From positions 1,544,195-1,608,194 of the forward strand of contig KV748180.1 in the NCBI GenBank assembly GCA_001692895.1: 64,000 bases of DNA. The letters run 5' to 3'. The DNA is from Cenococcum geophilum 1.58. Lineage: Eukaryota > Ascomycota > Dothideomycetes > Gloniales > Gloniaceae. The notes beneath the pieces were generated by a model. The model saw only the letters and a program-made list of their open reading frames with translations. It ran no database searches and had not been told where the DNA came from. The stretch's first letter is position 1, and each line of letters starts with the position of its first letter. Below are positions 12,987 to 26,599 of this stretch, one piece after another. Position numbers and translations under genes: made by a program.

Positions 12987-13650
12987 TAAGGGCTGCCAGA
13001 TACCGGATCGATAAATAGCGCCCTACCCACCTCTTATAAGAATAGTAGATTAGCAATAAACAGCTATATTAATTCCTTTTTTACCGCTTTCTCTATAGGG
13101 TATAATAATAGCTCCAACCCATAAGCCTTAGCAAATTCTAGCACCTTAGGCGTAATATCTTCCTTAAATTTTAATAGCATTCCGGCTTTCAACTATGCAT
13201 AACCCTTATATTCTCCTCACCCTTCTATAGTTACCTACGAGATAGTATTTTAATAAAGCCATATAGATATATACGCGAGCCCGCCTCCCTTACCTTTAAA
13301 GTACTAAAGTATATCCTCCGGCGCAGCTAGTATATCACCGCTCTTAAGCTAAAAGGGCTGGAAATTTCTTTCCCTTAAGACTTAAAATAGCGGAAACCTA
13401 TTATCCTAATCCAAATTACTAAGTACTAATATCACTATAGCCGTATTCACTAATCCGCGTATACTAGGGCTAGGTTTTTCTAGTTTTATATATACTGCTA
13501 GAAACGAATTTTCAAGTAAGAGCTTATTGGAGGTAGTATTAAGTATAATAGCGGTATATTCTTTAGCTTTCTAGTTCTTATTTATTAGCATAAATCATAT
13601 ATTATAAATGTTAACAGTACCTCTAGGTACATAGAAATAATCTTCTCTAT

Positions 13651-14519
13651 TTTTAGAGGGGTGCCTAATATATAGAAAGGCTCTAGAAAGTTACGTAAGG
13701 AATAATATTCGCCCTATATTACTAATTGTTTATATAAGCTATTCATATCTTAACTCTCTATACTATAAAGTATCTTTAGTATAGTTATAGTGGTGCCTAT
13801 AATAAGTAAGACGTAAGTATGGGATATAGATATGTTAAACAGCGGGTAATAAAAAGTAATTATAGTGGGGCTGATTTCAGTCTAGGCAGTGCCCCTTAGC
13901 ATAAGCATGTAATATTTAGACGTCTTAAGGCTATTACTTATACCTATTATAAACCTCATTCCTATCGCTCTAATAAGAAACGTTATACTATAAACCCTTT
14001 TACCGGCCTCTTTTATATATACTGCTATAACCAATATATAAGTCGCATATTACTTTATAAATAGATACCTAATATCTCCACGCAGATATATAGGCGGCGC
14101 CCCTTCCCCTTCCCGTTTACGTATTTCCCGCTAGCGTATATCCTAATAAGACCCTAGATAGTATACTGCACGCAACCTTTAACCGGCCTCCGTTATACGC
14201 AGCGCCTCTAGATAATAAATATGCAGCTATATCAATTCCACCTACTAATTCTTATTTAATCCTAAAGGCAACACTTATAGGCAAGCAGCTCTATAACTAG
14301 CCTCTCTATTTAGAACAGATATACTAATATCTTACCCTCTGCAGTTATATATATAAATTCTCCCTAAACTTCCTAGCGCCTAGAAACCTCCGCAGATGCA
14401 TATATAGCTTACTCCCTTATATTTAGCGCCTCCTAATTTACGCCCTACTCTAAGATATATTTATAATATCTTCTTATCTTATACCGTCTAGAAATCCCAA
14501 TTTAAGCCTTAAACATCAT
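13651..14519. other. No recognisable gene
   Basis: AT-rich sequence, with a Pro/Arg-codon-rich patch near 14090-14240 that is too interrupted to call. No repeat from elsewhere in the window was recognised here. Confidence 0.4.
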
Positions 14520-14830
14520 TCTTAACCTTTATCAATCTTTACTACCCACAATACTAACACTAGCCCTATATTCTATAAGTGTTTAAAGCATAGCTAGAGG
14601 CGAGGCGATATTCGCCCTATAGGGGCTTCCTATTATACTAGTTCGCAACCTCTATATATATATCTACGGCACACCCGCCTTTAATTTAGGCTTTAATACC
14701 TCTAAGACAGGCATTTACTAGTCTTAATCACCCGCAGCACTAGCATTAGTAAGGCATTAACACGCCTTCGTTACTACTATATATATATACCCTAAGCTAG
14801 CTTGGCTAATACATACCGCAATCTATACCT
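14520..14830 (+). repeat. Dispersed repeat F, copy 1 (upstream of the BLM10 relic)
   Basis: Matches 48650-48990 and 52570-52830. Shared words include AACCTTTATC, CTTTACTACCC, AGCATAGCTAGAG and GGCATTTACTAG...CGCAGCA. It ends roughly 160 bases before the recognisable BLM10 homology. All three copies lie just upstream of a relic gene. Confidence 0.55.
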
Positions 14831-14989
14831 TACTATTAGATCCACAATATTAAGCTGATATTTTAGTAGCGACGTCCTAAACCAAAATTTCGCCTTTATT
14901 TAGCTCGATACTCTATTAGAAAAACCATTTTTATATATTTACATTCAGCATTAAATCAATCTCTATCACACTTTTTGCCCAAATAGATC

Positions 14990-17900
14990 GATAATATAGC
15001 TTTGACTATTTTAAAAATCTTCTCTATTAAACCAAGGATAAAGTAAATAGAGTAAGGGCTCTAGAGAGTTGCGTAGGGAAACTCCATATCGCGGTAGCTA
15101 TAAAATAGTATCGTCGCGCAGACTCTTTACTAACGCGTATTTTAAACTTACTATACCTAAAATTTAAACTTCCTCGCGACACTTATCTAAAGCTCGTAAG
15201 ACTTTATTTCGAGCTAGGGTTAATATAAAGGTTGGATATAGGATATATAAGAAATTTTCAAAATATATTTATAACTCTGGCAAAGTAATGGCTTTCTTAA
15301 TTATTTCTCCTAGTTTAACATTTTATTCGCTAATATACTACTTATAGTCGGAAATACTGCCTTTAGTATAGGAAAGTCCTAATACTTAATTAGAGACGCG
15401 CTATTAAAGAACTTAAGGCTAAGTTCCTGCCTAATAAATTTAGAACTGTTTATCCTAAAAACATAGACCATCTTACTAGCTTATTAATCTAAGTTTACAA
15501 GTCCGCTTGTCTTTACTTCGATCTAGAACAGATTCCCGCTATATTTAAGAAGTTTCTACCCTACTTTAGCATTATTAACCTAGAGCATGCATATATAGTA
15601 ATTATATTGCTTAATCTATTATTCCTAACAGTCCCTATAGAGCAGACTGCTAAAAAGCAACAATGCTACCTACTAACTCTCTTTAATGCTTAGTCCTAGG
15701 TTACTTGCTTATAGTTTACTAATAAGAATTTTATTAATCTATTTTCTAGGCTTATTAAAAACTCTTTACTTATAAGACATATCCTATTCTTAGAGTATAG
15801 TGTCTTTACCAATTAACAATCTGCGCTTATTTTTACTACTATTTTACGGCTTCTTAACATACCTAATAAAAACTTAAACTCTACTTACTAATAAGTTAGA
15901 GAACATTCTTAGAGAGTAAGGGCGTAACTTAAATCTAACACTAAAAGCCCTCCTACTGCCTAGAATGTCGCTTAATTAATTATAATGTCCTTATCTCCCG
16001 CCTATTTAGTCTATTTAGACTCGGTTTTATTAAAGCTAGAAACCCTCCTATAAGCCGTTAAGATATACTTCTATCTATTAAATTCTAGCGACTGGACTCT
16101 AACCTTATCGTAACTAGTCTTCCATTTAGCTAATATATTTGTCTTACGCTAGAATTAAGAGCGAAGTAGTAAGATAAAGGTATTAGATAAGAGGAGACTC
16201 GATAACGCTCTTAAGTATTAATTCATACTATGCTTACGGGAGGCCGTATTTATAGGAATTTTCGCTAAGACACCTTCTGCTATAGAACTTACTATATTAA
16301 CTCTTCAACTCCTAGCCTTTTTTAACTAGGACTTAATCCTGCCTAAAGCCCTCTAGCGGATATATTTAGCCATCTAAGGCCTAGTTAAAGTCTATAGAAC
16401 AATACCCTTAATCTAAGCGTTAAGCGTACTGTTTAACATTATAGCAAAGGCGAAAGGCTATAGGTGTTACATTATAACACTCCTTAGGCTTATCCTTCCG
16501 GGTATTAACACTAATAATTTAAAGAAGATATTACACACATTATCCTACATAGAAGTTATATCCTATATAGTACCATTCTATAACCTAATAAAGGAGAAGA
16601 TAGCGGGTTATAATAAGCTAGTGTAGGAAGATAATATAAATACCCTAGCGGAATACGACTTATACCTAGCTAAGCGGTAAATAACTAATTAGATCGTCCG
16701 GTTAGAAAGCGGCGACATTAATATTAACTACAAGAAAGAGTTAGACGACTATTAGGAAAAAGCAATTCTAAAGTCATCCACTGTAAAAGTCTTAGGATTT
16801 ATCGTATTACTATTTAACCGGGTCTTTACCCTTTTGGAGAAGTTAGAGAGGCCTAACAGTTTCCATTTACATAGCGATCACTTAGAAAATAAGGTGCTGT
16901 ATATACTTAGAAGAGCATCTACTATATTTCTTACAGTATTATCGCCGGATTTATTTAATATAGCGCTAAATAGAATCGCCGGATTTGTAGCAAGTACTAG
17001 CTTTTAGCAAATAAGATCCGTAGTGGGTTTTTTATGCAACGCATTTATAAAGGTTAACCCTAGAAAGTCTTTAAAGCGATTGCTCCCCCTTCTTATTACT
17101 AGTATTTGTAGAGAAATCGATATTTATAGAGCTAGCATAACGGCAGATACAGAGATACTACTAGGGGATTGTATATTAGTGTGGACCATACATCTACTCG
17201 GTTATTCCTTAACTAAAGTTAAAGACTCTGTCCTTACTTAGAAAAAAGAGCTATTTGCTATTATTAAGTACGTACAGCTAGAATGCAAAGGGAGGCCTAA
17301 GATAATTGCCTCCGATATTACTAGCCGTCTCCTATATAATTTAACAGCTATATATATTATTAATTACTTAATCTATAAAAAGGACAAACTTAAGAATAAA
17401 CTTATAATGTAAGCATAGGGTAAAACTGCCAATTTAAAGCATGTTATATAGCACAAGCTAAGTAATAAGGAAATCAACTTTGCAGCTAAACTATTCAGCT
17501 CGTAGTGCAATATAGTAATCGATTCTTTAGCTAATTTAACTAGACCTACGCCATTAATTAAATAAGACGGTACTAGGAAAGAGTAGTCCGACGAAGTATC
17601 TTAATACCTTTACCTTCTTTAATTAGTAATGTCAGGGATCTCAACCCTTTTTAATCCTAGGGCTAACCATAGTAATTCTACTATAGGCTGTGACGCCTTA
17701 CATTAAAGGGGCGGAATTAACATAGATAGTGATAAAGACGGTACTAATTTAGCTAAAACGGAGGACAAGGAGCTAACCTTCTAGCATATATTAGGTTACC
17801 CCTTAGATTAAGGAGGAGAGAATTACCAGTTGGTCTACAAGCTGCGCCATAAAATAGGTAGAATTATTTATAAGACCCACTAGTTTCTATTTACAGAGTA

Positions 17901-20590
17901 GTAGAATAAACCGCAATGCCTTAAGGCGTTATATAATGCATCCAAGTCATAGTTTACCTAAATGGGTTCCTACAATGACGAAATGTCTAAAAGGTTAAAG
18001 ATTTTCAAAGCTTGGCTTACTCTATTTAAGTTTAAAGGGCTCTAAAAGGAATATCTAAGGCCGTTACTTATTAAGCGGGCACAGTTATATCATTTTTAGA
18101 GGTTAGACTATAATGTGTACTTTAGGCCCCTAAAGGAACTAGAGCTAACTAAGCTACTACTTTCTAACCTTATTAATTTAAGCTTGTTTACTTATAAGGA
18201 AGTTCACCAGAGCACAGGGAATATACTTAATTAGGTAGTGGGCCAATTTCTAAGGACCGTACCACTTGTTATTCTACCACTTCTAAACGCATTTACACGA
18301 GTAGTAGAGGGGGAAAATTCTATAAGCATTAAAGGCGCAATAACCTATTTATTATCCAGCTGTATACAATCTAAAATTTCCCAGCATTAGGGATACATTC
18401 CACGTACCATAAAAGCCTGCGTTAAGGCTACTCAAATTAAGAACAATTCTATGCAGAATCTTTTAAAAAATAAGGAATGGCAAATTATAGACATTATTAG
18501 ACCTTAAAAATGCATAGTTATTCACCAGTATAACTTTAGAGAGGCCATTATCCCAGAGAAAGTCAAGGCCCAAATTTAGGCAAGAAGTGACTTTATAGCG
18601 AGCGAGAAAGTGAAGTTATTAAGGGATCTTATCTAATTAACTAAGGAATCTCACTAGAAGATAAAATAGTATCTAATTATAAAGATTATAGAAAACCTTA
18701 AAGTTACCTATAGTTTAATTACTTCTAAAGCGTTTATTAACATAATTATAGAAGCCTCTATAGATTCTTATCCGGACCTTTATTATATCTCTTAATAGGT
18801 TATATATAAGATCTTTAAGTTAATAGACATATAAATCTTCACCAAACGTAAATACAACAATTATCTTCAAGACGTCGTCTCAAACCCTAATAAAAACCCT
18901 TAAACTAACTCCGGTTATAAGTCGGATTTAGGGTCTAAGACTTCTACTAAAAAATACTATACGGATAAGGACCCTCAAACGATAATATAGAGTAAATCTC
19001 TGCAGGTAGCACGGCTTATTACTATAGGAGTTATATATAACGACCTTAAGGAGAAGGTATTCTCCTGCATTACGTAGCGATTAGATTAAAAATAGCTATT
19101 AAAGTAATTAGAGTTTATAAAGATAGAACTAGATTACGAATTCCAAGAGTCGCATTATATATTAATTTATTATATATGTCGGCTTTTCTTAACTAGGTCC
19201 AACTTTATAGATATTCGAAAATTCGTAGAGAGTGTTTTTAAAGCGTATAGTGACGAAAACTACTACGGGGTCGCTGTAGAAGCTATAACTGCGTTATTCC
19301 TTCTTCCTATGGTTTTAGCCCTATACACACTAAAGACGTTTTAGGAATCCGTCTTATCTAAGGCTAGAACGGTTTTATAAGAGCGGTTAGCTAATAAGAA
19401 TTAAGAGAAGTTTTTAAGGCATATAATAAAAGACAACAACCTAAGACAATTCTAGCCACTTATTAAACCTATATTTTACATTAGCATAGAATCTAATATA
19501 GCATCTTAAGATTCCCTTTAGATCAGTCTACTAGGCTTAATTATTCACTATACTAGTCCACGATATTTAGAAAAGTAGGAGATTTTACAAGGCTTTATAG
19601 AGTATCTTAATTATCCATATAATGCTGTCCATTTAGCGACAGGTATAGCGCTAGCTTGTATAATAACAATTAGCAAGTTATATAAGGATATTAACCATCT
19701 TATTAACGCACAGATAAAATATTCTTTAGTTAGTATCTAACTGTATTAGTTAATAGATAAGGAATCTATAATAAACGCTAAAGTCCTTCGCCGACTTAAT
19801 ATATAGCAGAAGCACAACCAAGATTCTTACGTCCGGGCTATACGCACCCTTTTAATATAGTAGGATACCTATCTATCATCTTACAGTTATACTTAGCTAC
19901 TTAATTTCCCGCACAAAAGGCTTATCGAGCTTATCCTCTTTATAGTTGCTATTAATAAAGAAACCAAACTCCTAGTAGAAGAAATCCTTAACAAGCTTTC
20001 CAATGTCCCTTTCCATATAGATAAAGTTGGACCATTTATCTCTATTTTAATCTATATAGGAGCTAAGGCAGAATCTTAGCGTTACCAGTCTCTCATTCTA
20101 TAGTTTATAAATATTTTTAACTACCGCAACCTGTTCCTTATATCGGACAATTAGCAGTAGGACCTTATTAAATATATTAACAATATAATTTTCAATAAGC
20201 AGCCAGAAGTCCAAGCTAAGGCCGCTAATACGCTTACTAGTATAATTAGGGCCTCACCTATAGTGTTTAGTATTAACCGTCGGCGGTAATTATATATAGT
20301 GATATTAAAAAAGAACTATTAACAATAATGGCAAATTCATAGCGCAGTACTCGGCCTTAGTGCTTTACTACTAGCATTCCCATATTAGACAGCCCTAGCA
20401 TTATAGCAACGGAAAGTATTAGTTATACTTATAAAGACCTCACGCTTAGGTTTAGGGCTAGTAGACAATAGCGTAAAGGAAATTTTAGCAGTCTTTAAGA
20501 AGAAGAGATAAGATACATAGCTTAAGGATAGAGAAGTAATTATCCCTTATTAGATAATTCCAAATAATACTAAATCGCCTATTAGGGATT
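14990..20590 (+). pseudogene. BLM10: Proteasome activator BLM10/PA200 relic
   Basis: A nearly full-length copy of the HEAT-repeat activator that caps the 20S proteasome. Family-typical stretches appear in order: FDYFKNLLYQ-like N-terminus near 15001, YPKNIDHLTSLL (about 15450), DHLENKVL and SPDLFNIALNRIAGFV (about 16870-16990), NPRKSLKRLLP with CREIDIYRAS (17050-17130), NYQLVYKLRHKIGRIIYKTH-like block (about 17820), LRPLLIKRAQLYHF (about 18060), NLFLISDN with PEVQAKAANTLTSIIRASP (20130-20260), LGLSALLLAFPY and SVKEILAVFKKKR near 20470-20500. Checkpoints at 15241, 15439, 16834, 17023, 17974 and 20353 all share one phase, so about 1,860 codons remain without a net frameshift while dozens of TAA/TAG stops interrupt them. 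A CAA and a TGG of the family motif KKRQDTW are visibly TAA and TAG. The C-terminal HbYX tail that docks on the proteasome is not recognisable, and the N-terminal start is not fixed. A functional copy presumably exists elsewhere in the genome. Confidence 0.93.
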
Positions 20591-20599
20591 CTCTTTAAA

Positions 20600-22300
20600 T
20601 CGGCTAGAGGTCTTAGAAGATATATAACCGATAAGCTACTTCGCCTAAAACTATTATCCCCCTAACCAGCAAATAAAGGATAAGAGGTAAGTAAGAAAAG
20701 TAAGGGAAATATAATAGAAGTACTTAATAAGAAGGCAAGTAGAGAAACTAGTAGGTAGTATAGTCGTCATAAATTAATTTAATAAAAATTTTCTTTATTT
20801 TTATTAGGTGCTAGTACAGTATATAGCTACAAGGCGCATGTTATTTGTATATAAGCTATATACTGCGCATATAACCTAAAAGACCTCTTCTATACCCTTA
20901 CACTGAGACGCCCCCTTTCCTTAAGGATTTGTCTCTTAGTTTCTTACAACCTACTAATATATCCTATTATTCTATCAATTAGACTCCCTATCTACCTCGT
21001 GCCTTATATTAATAAATATTATACTATATACTATATATTAACTAGACAATTTAGAATAAGAGCTCTATCTTTTAAAATAAGACTTTAGAGCCTCTAATAG
21101 AACCCTAAAACACGTTGCCCTTCTATATACGCCTACCACTATCTAATATCGGCTCGCTAAATCTAAATAGACGGAGTTTTAACTCTAATAAATACAGTAG
21201 GGATAAATACAGACGCAAGACGTAGCGGTTAAATTAAGATATAGAGGAAGGAAGCGGTAAACAGGTACGGTATAGAGTGAAACAGGGCGAATACTTATAG
21301 CAACCTAGTAGTCTATAGGCGATATACCATTCTAAAATCTCACTAGGCACTTTAACGCCACCTATGACCTATCGTCTATCCCTTCCCCTTTAGAACTAGC
21401 ATTGCTAAATCTATTAAATAGACCGTAAATATTATATTCGTTTCCTTAACTAAATTCTTTTAGGTGCCTTATAATGGATAAAGCCCTATCTTTATAACTA
21501 GGTCACGCGGTTAACTCCGCTTAATATTAAGGGATTAGCTAAGACGTTGCCTAAATACCCTCTTACATTAAGGCGCTATATTTTAATTTATGCTTACTAA
21601 GCTATAAGCTAAGCCTCGCTTTAGGTATTATTAGTAAACGTCTCTATTGGCAACGTAATGCCTATTAACTAGCTTTAGTAAAAGAGTATATAAGACCCCC
21701 TTATACAATTACAGCGCGTTAGTAGACTTAATCTAAATAAAGAGTAAATTGGGTGGCGATGCAGGACTATATTAACTATATTAGTGGGGCATAGCACGCG
21801 GGCTATAATAGAGAAGTGAGGATTAGATAGCTTAGCACCAAACTTATAGAACGAAAGGGCTGCTATAGATAGGTGCGTTATTAGTAAGGGAATTTCTAGT
21901 TAACCCGCTTAGTTAACTAATTTGCTAAAGCTAAAAGCGTATATATTGTATAGCTAGACACTAAATAGGACGTGCTAATGCTTTGGCATTGCATACGCCT
22001 AAAAACCCATAGCTATATAATTAATACGCGCGTTTAATAACAAGGCCTAATTAATCATTTTCGGAGCCCTTTAAAATCCCTAATTTTGCGTCGCGACTAT
22101 TTTATATACGGCCACTACCGGTGTATAGAATTTGTTAATAAAGGCCCTTAGTTACTATTAGGGCTATATATATATATTATATACTTCTCTATTAACTAAT
22201 TACTTAAAGTAATTTAAAGATTATAAATATTAAGACAATATTTATTAAATTTAACGACACTATTCTAATTATAAATATTAACCCTAAACCTAGGCCATTA
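20600..22300. other. No confident gene
   Basis: AT-rich and stop-rich. A plus-strand stretch around 21880-22160 reads somewhat protein-like (for example ALALHTPKNPQLY with RIP-type stops) but is too short and ambiguous to call. No repeat was recognised. Confidence 0.4.
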
Positions 22301-22309
22301 CTTCTTAAA

Positions 22310-22930
22310 CGCATTCTCTCTTATCTACTCTCTTATCTACACAATAACGGGAATAGCCGCTATTAAAAGATGCGGTTTAATAGAAGTGGGTAGTTTTAGG
22401 CTAAGCTATCTATACCTACTACTAATTAACGTTTAGTTAATAACTACGTTAATGGCATTCCGAAGGCAGCAGCAACTATATCTTTAGAGCCGCAATTTAT
22501 AATCTTTTAGCGGTTCGCACTAGAATTAATATAAGTCCTTTTATATTACTAGTATAAGGTTAGTAAGGCGAAAAAAGCACTAAATAATTATAATAGGGAG
22601 CGTATAGGCGATATTATATCCTTTTATAACAAGGAACGAAATAAACTCTTAACTGCCTTAGATAGTGCGCTTTAGGACTATAATAAATTAACCTAAATAC
22701 AAACTTATGGCTGTAAACGGTAGCTAATATATCTAGGTATAAGGGTGGCTCTTACCTAATAAATACTTAGCATCCCTAAGCCTAATAGTCGAGATATACA
22801 CAGCTTTTTTAATCTCTTTTATAACGACAAAGAGGTCACAGAAGCGTTTTTTTAAATATTACACAGCTCCTATGTCTGACCTGTTTATACTCAGTACTCG
22901 GCGGGATTCATAGCTTTATACGCTATTAGG
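22310..22930 (+). pseudogene. Short unidentified protein relic
   Basis: A plus-strand frame includes AKKALNNYNRERIGDIISFY, KERNKLLTALDSAL and NLFYNDKEVTEAFF, with charge spacing typical of helices and only TAA/TAG interruptions. It may be part of a longer gene whose ends were not located. The family is not recognised. Confidence 0.35.
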
Positions 22931-25900
22931 TCATTCAGCCTGCCGATCTCTATTTCTAAAGGTATTCTCACCGCATCCTTAAGCCTAAATATACTAATTA
23001 AAGTAGCGTATCTTGTTAACGGCGGAACAGATAGCAAGGTTTAATAATATAATTATTAATCTAATAGACAATACTAGGATTGTTTATTTAATCCAAATTA
23101 TATACTATCTATTCTTAGTTATCTTTCTATAGTCACTATATTTTACTATACTTTCTAGTACCATTATTCCTTTTGCCACTATATTACTCATTATTAAAGA
23201 TATATCATTCCACTAAGCATTTGTTCCTATTGCAGCGTATATCTTAAGCCCTGTTTTTCTCCTTTATAAACACTAAGGTAGCATACTAACCGGAAATCTT
23301 ATATAGGTTTTGCATCATATATAAGGTTATAGCTAAAAGCGGCGGTAGCCTAGTTATAACAGTTTAGACCTACCCCTATAACTAGAGCAACAAAGTACTA
23401 TTAGAATAGATAAAAACAGTAACCAGGGAAAGTTTTCTACAAGGGCCTTAGAGCCTAAATCTAATTTAAATTCGTTATTCTTAATTTAATACAGTCCCTT
23501 TATTTTTTTCTTTATAGAAAAGGAATATACTACTATTTATTTCGCTATAAGCTGCCCTTAGGCTATTCGCATCTTTCTTATAAAAATTTTATCCTATTAA
23601 AAATAAATAAATTGGGTTGAAAACTTTCCTGCTAAAATTACATCTATTTAACCCTAAAAACCCTTATCGCCTTATTTATAGTAGGCTTTAAAGCTTAGCC
23701 AGTTAGGCCACAATAAAGGCATACGCCCGTTAATCCAGTGGCGGGCCTTATAGTTATTGTAGAGGATATTCGTCGCTCTAAAGCCAAGGGGCTTTACAGT
23801 ATAAGATATAGCAAGGCATTTGGCGAAGCCCTATAGCGTTAGCGTTGGGTTTATAGCGTCCGCAATAGGCCGTAAGGACTAGCCGGTAGCTGCAGGTTAG
23901 CTGTTACCAACTATAGTATTAGCGGGCATAGGACGGTAGCGGGCGAGGCGTAAGGGCTAGGTAGGTAGTAGGGGTAGTAGTAGGACGTTGTCTTTCCCTC
24001 CCTTTACAGATAAGAGCTAAGGGGATATTAGGAAGCAAGAAATAGTTACGTTAATAAATTACTTATTTAACGTCCACTCGCTAAAGTAAATTAAAGCCTA
24101 AGTTTTATAATTCTATAAGATAATAGCTGCTTTAATTGCTACTGTTTACTAGGGTTTACTATTTCTCTACCTAGCAACCTCTAATAATGTCCAGCGAGAC
24201 TTATAGCAACCTATTATTTTATATTAGGCTATTTATATCGCTAAAGGAATATTTTATACCTAATCCTCTCTAATATATTTCTTAAATACTAACTTAATTA
24301 CATTTTTAAAGACAGACTCTATTATATTAACTCTTAGCCATAAAACTCCATTCCATTTCTACGGGTATACTTTATTAGCTAAATTTAAAATAGCCTATAG
24401 GGATATACGTACTTCTAATTCTATAAGCTTCTCCTACTTACCCTTTAGTACCTTTACCCTTTGCTTTAAGGCTACCCTTTCCTCCTATAGTTACCATTCT
24501 ATTAGATAAGTAAAATACTTCTAAGAGGCATATATACCTTTTTAAGCGCTAACGCATCCTCTAGGCCCTTTATAAATAGAGTGGAGGTATATAAATCTAG
24601 ATATTAAGTATTAGAGGTTTAGCTAGATGCTATACCATTTTCACTAACAAAGTAGTATAAGAAGCTATATATATTAACTTCTCTAGCATTAGCGGTATGC
24701 GTAGGCACATTACCCTCTATAGGCGATTTTTGGAAAGCCATTCCGTAAATTAAAATATTAGTAGAACTAACAATAGCTAGTTAAGTATAGAGCGTGCCTT
24801 ATATATTCGGTAGCTACTCCTTAAGTAATTAACAGTTTAATAAGAGCTTAGGAATAGATTACCAGAGGACAGCGGTTTAGAGTTTTTAGCGTATTTAATA
24901 GAGATTTTTTTTTTTAAAGAATAAACGTCATTTAATAGAGAATTTATATAGCTTACCCGCAAAAATCATAAAAGTAGTCTAGAAATTTTAAGAGAAAAGT
25001 TAAGTTCCTAGGCCCCCTACTCCACAAAGCTATACCATAGTTAACACTCGCGCTCGGTTACGGGTTAGTAGAGGTAAGATTATACTTTAAATTTCTTATT
25101 ATTATAGGCTCTCCGGCTTTCTGCTCTATAAAAGCTATACTATAATATATACGTTGCATTTATTACGCGCTAGGCCTCCTACTAAATAAGTCATAAATAA
25201 GGGATTAGTAGGGATAAAGCAGGGGACGTATATTCTATCTATGCTTACTCGCATAAAAGTAGGGTCATATAATAGTTATAATCTATATAGGTAATAGTTT
25301 ATATAAGTTAATGCGATTATTACTCTCGTTCCCCTTAGCAAACTAGATAAATAAAGAAATTAAATACGCTTCGTTTATTTAATTTCCTTAGGAAATTTAA
25401 TAAGAAGCAAGACGCGGCGAAAACAGGACTAGGTAATAGTGGTGCTATCCTATACACTATTAAGAAAGGCATACACACAAGCGAATTAACTAGAGTCACT
25501 AAATTAAATTAAGTCTTGGCGAAATAAAGTTATAAATTTAATTAGCGAATTAAGGCTCTAAATCGTTATAATAAAGCTTAAAATTTATATATAATTGATT
25601 CTATTATATACTAATTAGGCTAGTAAGGTCCTTCTTTATAAAGGGGTATATTGTATAAAGCACAGCCAAATTAAGTCCTCGGAGGAGCGTATTAATGTTT
25701 TAGTATTCGCGCACGGGCCTCTTTTGGCGTACGCCTTAACGGCGTATAGAATACTCTTTAAAGAGTTTACCCGAAGATAGTTTAATACTACTTTATAATA
25801 CTTGGATGGCTTTACTAGCCTATCTATAACAGGTTATCACCTTATTCCTTAACTATGCCACAGTATTAATCTACGTCCGTCTAAGCTTTAAAGCCATATT

Positions 25901-26099
25901 TCTAGGTTGTCCTCTTCCTACTATATATTCGTAATATATATAGGTAAATCGGCATATAGCCTTAGTTTAGCATCTTACATTATTTTAGTTTTTAGGATCT
26001 CCTAAATATATATAACACCTATAACTAACGTCTTTCTTAATTCACCATATATGTAATTTCCTCCATCCTAAATAAAAATATATTACCCCCTATAAGTAG
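22931..26099. other. Mostly unassigned, with a milder GC-richer island at 23730-23990
   Basis: No gene is confidently visible. At 23730-23990 the sequence keeps more G and C than its surroundings and one frame reads ARHLAKPYSVSVGFIASAIG, followed by an Arg/Gly/Ser-rich tail; its identity is unknown. A perfect inverted pair TACGCC/GGCGTA with a five-base loop lies at 25730-25746. The rest is AT-rich with stops in all frames. Confidence 0.4.
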
Positions 26100-26265
26100 A
26101 ATACTAAATAAAAATACTAGGCAGATAGACGTGCTAGATAAATAAAGGCTTATAGGTAGATTAGGTATATAATAGATAGATTAGGTACGTAATAGGCGGA
26201 TAAAGCTATATAGTAGATAGATAAAGGTTTATAATGGTAGCAAGTGACGTAATTAGATAATTATA
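26100..26265 (-). repeat. Left inverted arm with decayed minisatellite
   Basis: Short repeats of the GATAGATTAGGTA kind (26140-26230) are followed by TTATAATGGTAGCAAGTGACG. The reverse complement of this segment aligns with 33800-33900, where CGTCACTAATTACCGTTATA precedes a similar minisatellite in the opposite sense. The two arms therefore face each other across about 7.7 kb. Confidence 0.55.
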
Positions 26266-26599
26266 GCTTTTTACCTTTTTTTGTATTATTTACTCCTCTA
26301 GTAAACTAAGTAAGTCGGTCGTCGCTAGCTTTAGCGGAGACGATTAAACTAGCTAATATGTCTTTTAACAGTATTCTTATCACTGCTTCCCTTATAGCAC
26401 TTTATTTTATCCTTTACCTCCTTAACTAGTTTATCTAACATCTCTACTAGCTTTCCGCTATATTTACCGCATATAACCTACACATTACCTCTTCTATAAA
26501 AACTATCTGGGCAGTAAATTACTATTTTCCTGGTTTTTATAAACAATCCTAGCTCTATTAAACTTATTAAGGAATTGGTTTTTAGATAAAGATATATAG

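Larger units (their letters stand above)
10992..13650 (+). pseudogene. Repeat-containing protein relic of unknown function
   Basis: Begins about 80 bases after repeat L with an ATG that reads MGANLSRPKFQKFTHLL. The relic runs plus-strand to about 13650, with one or more frame changes in the 5' third, after which coding character is good. It carries two internal tandem repeats, three 27-residue units (11233-11475) and five 23-residue units (12642-12986), described separately. The middle section is Ser/Thr/Asn-rich and low in Cys. Stops are nearly all TAA/TAG. After the repeats it continues as a Ser/Pro/Asn-rich chain to about 13600. No known domain is recognised. The repeats and composition suggest a structural or surface protein, but that is only inference. 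Confidence 0.5.
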
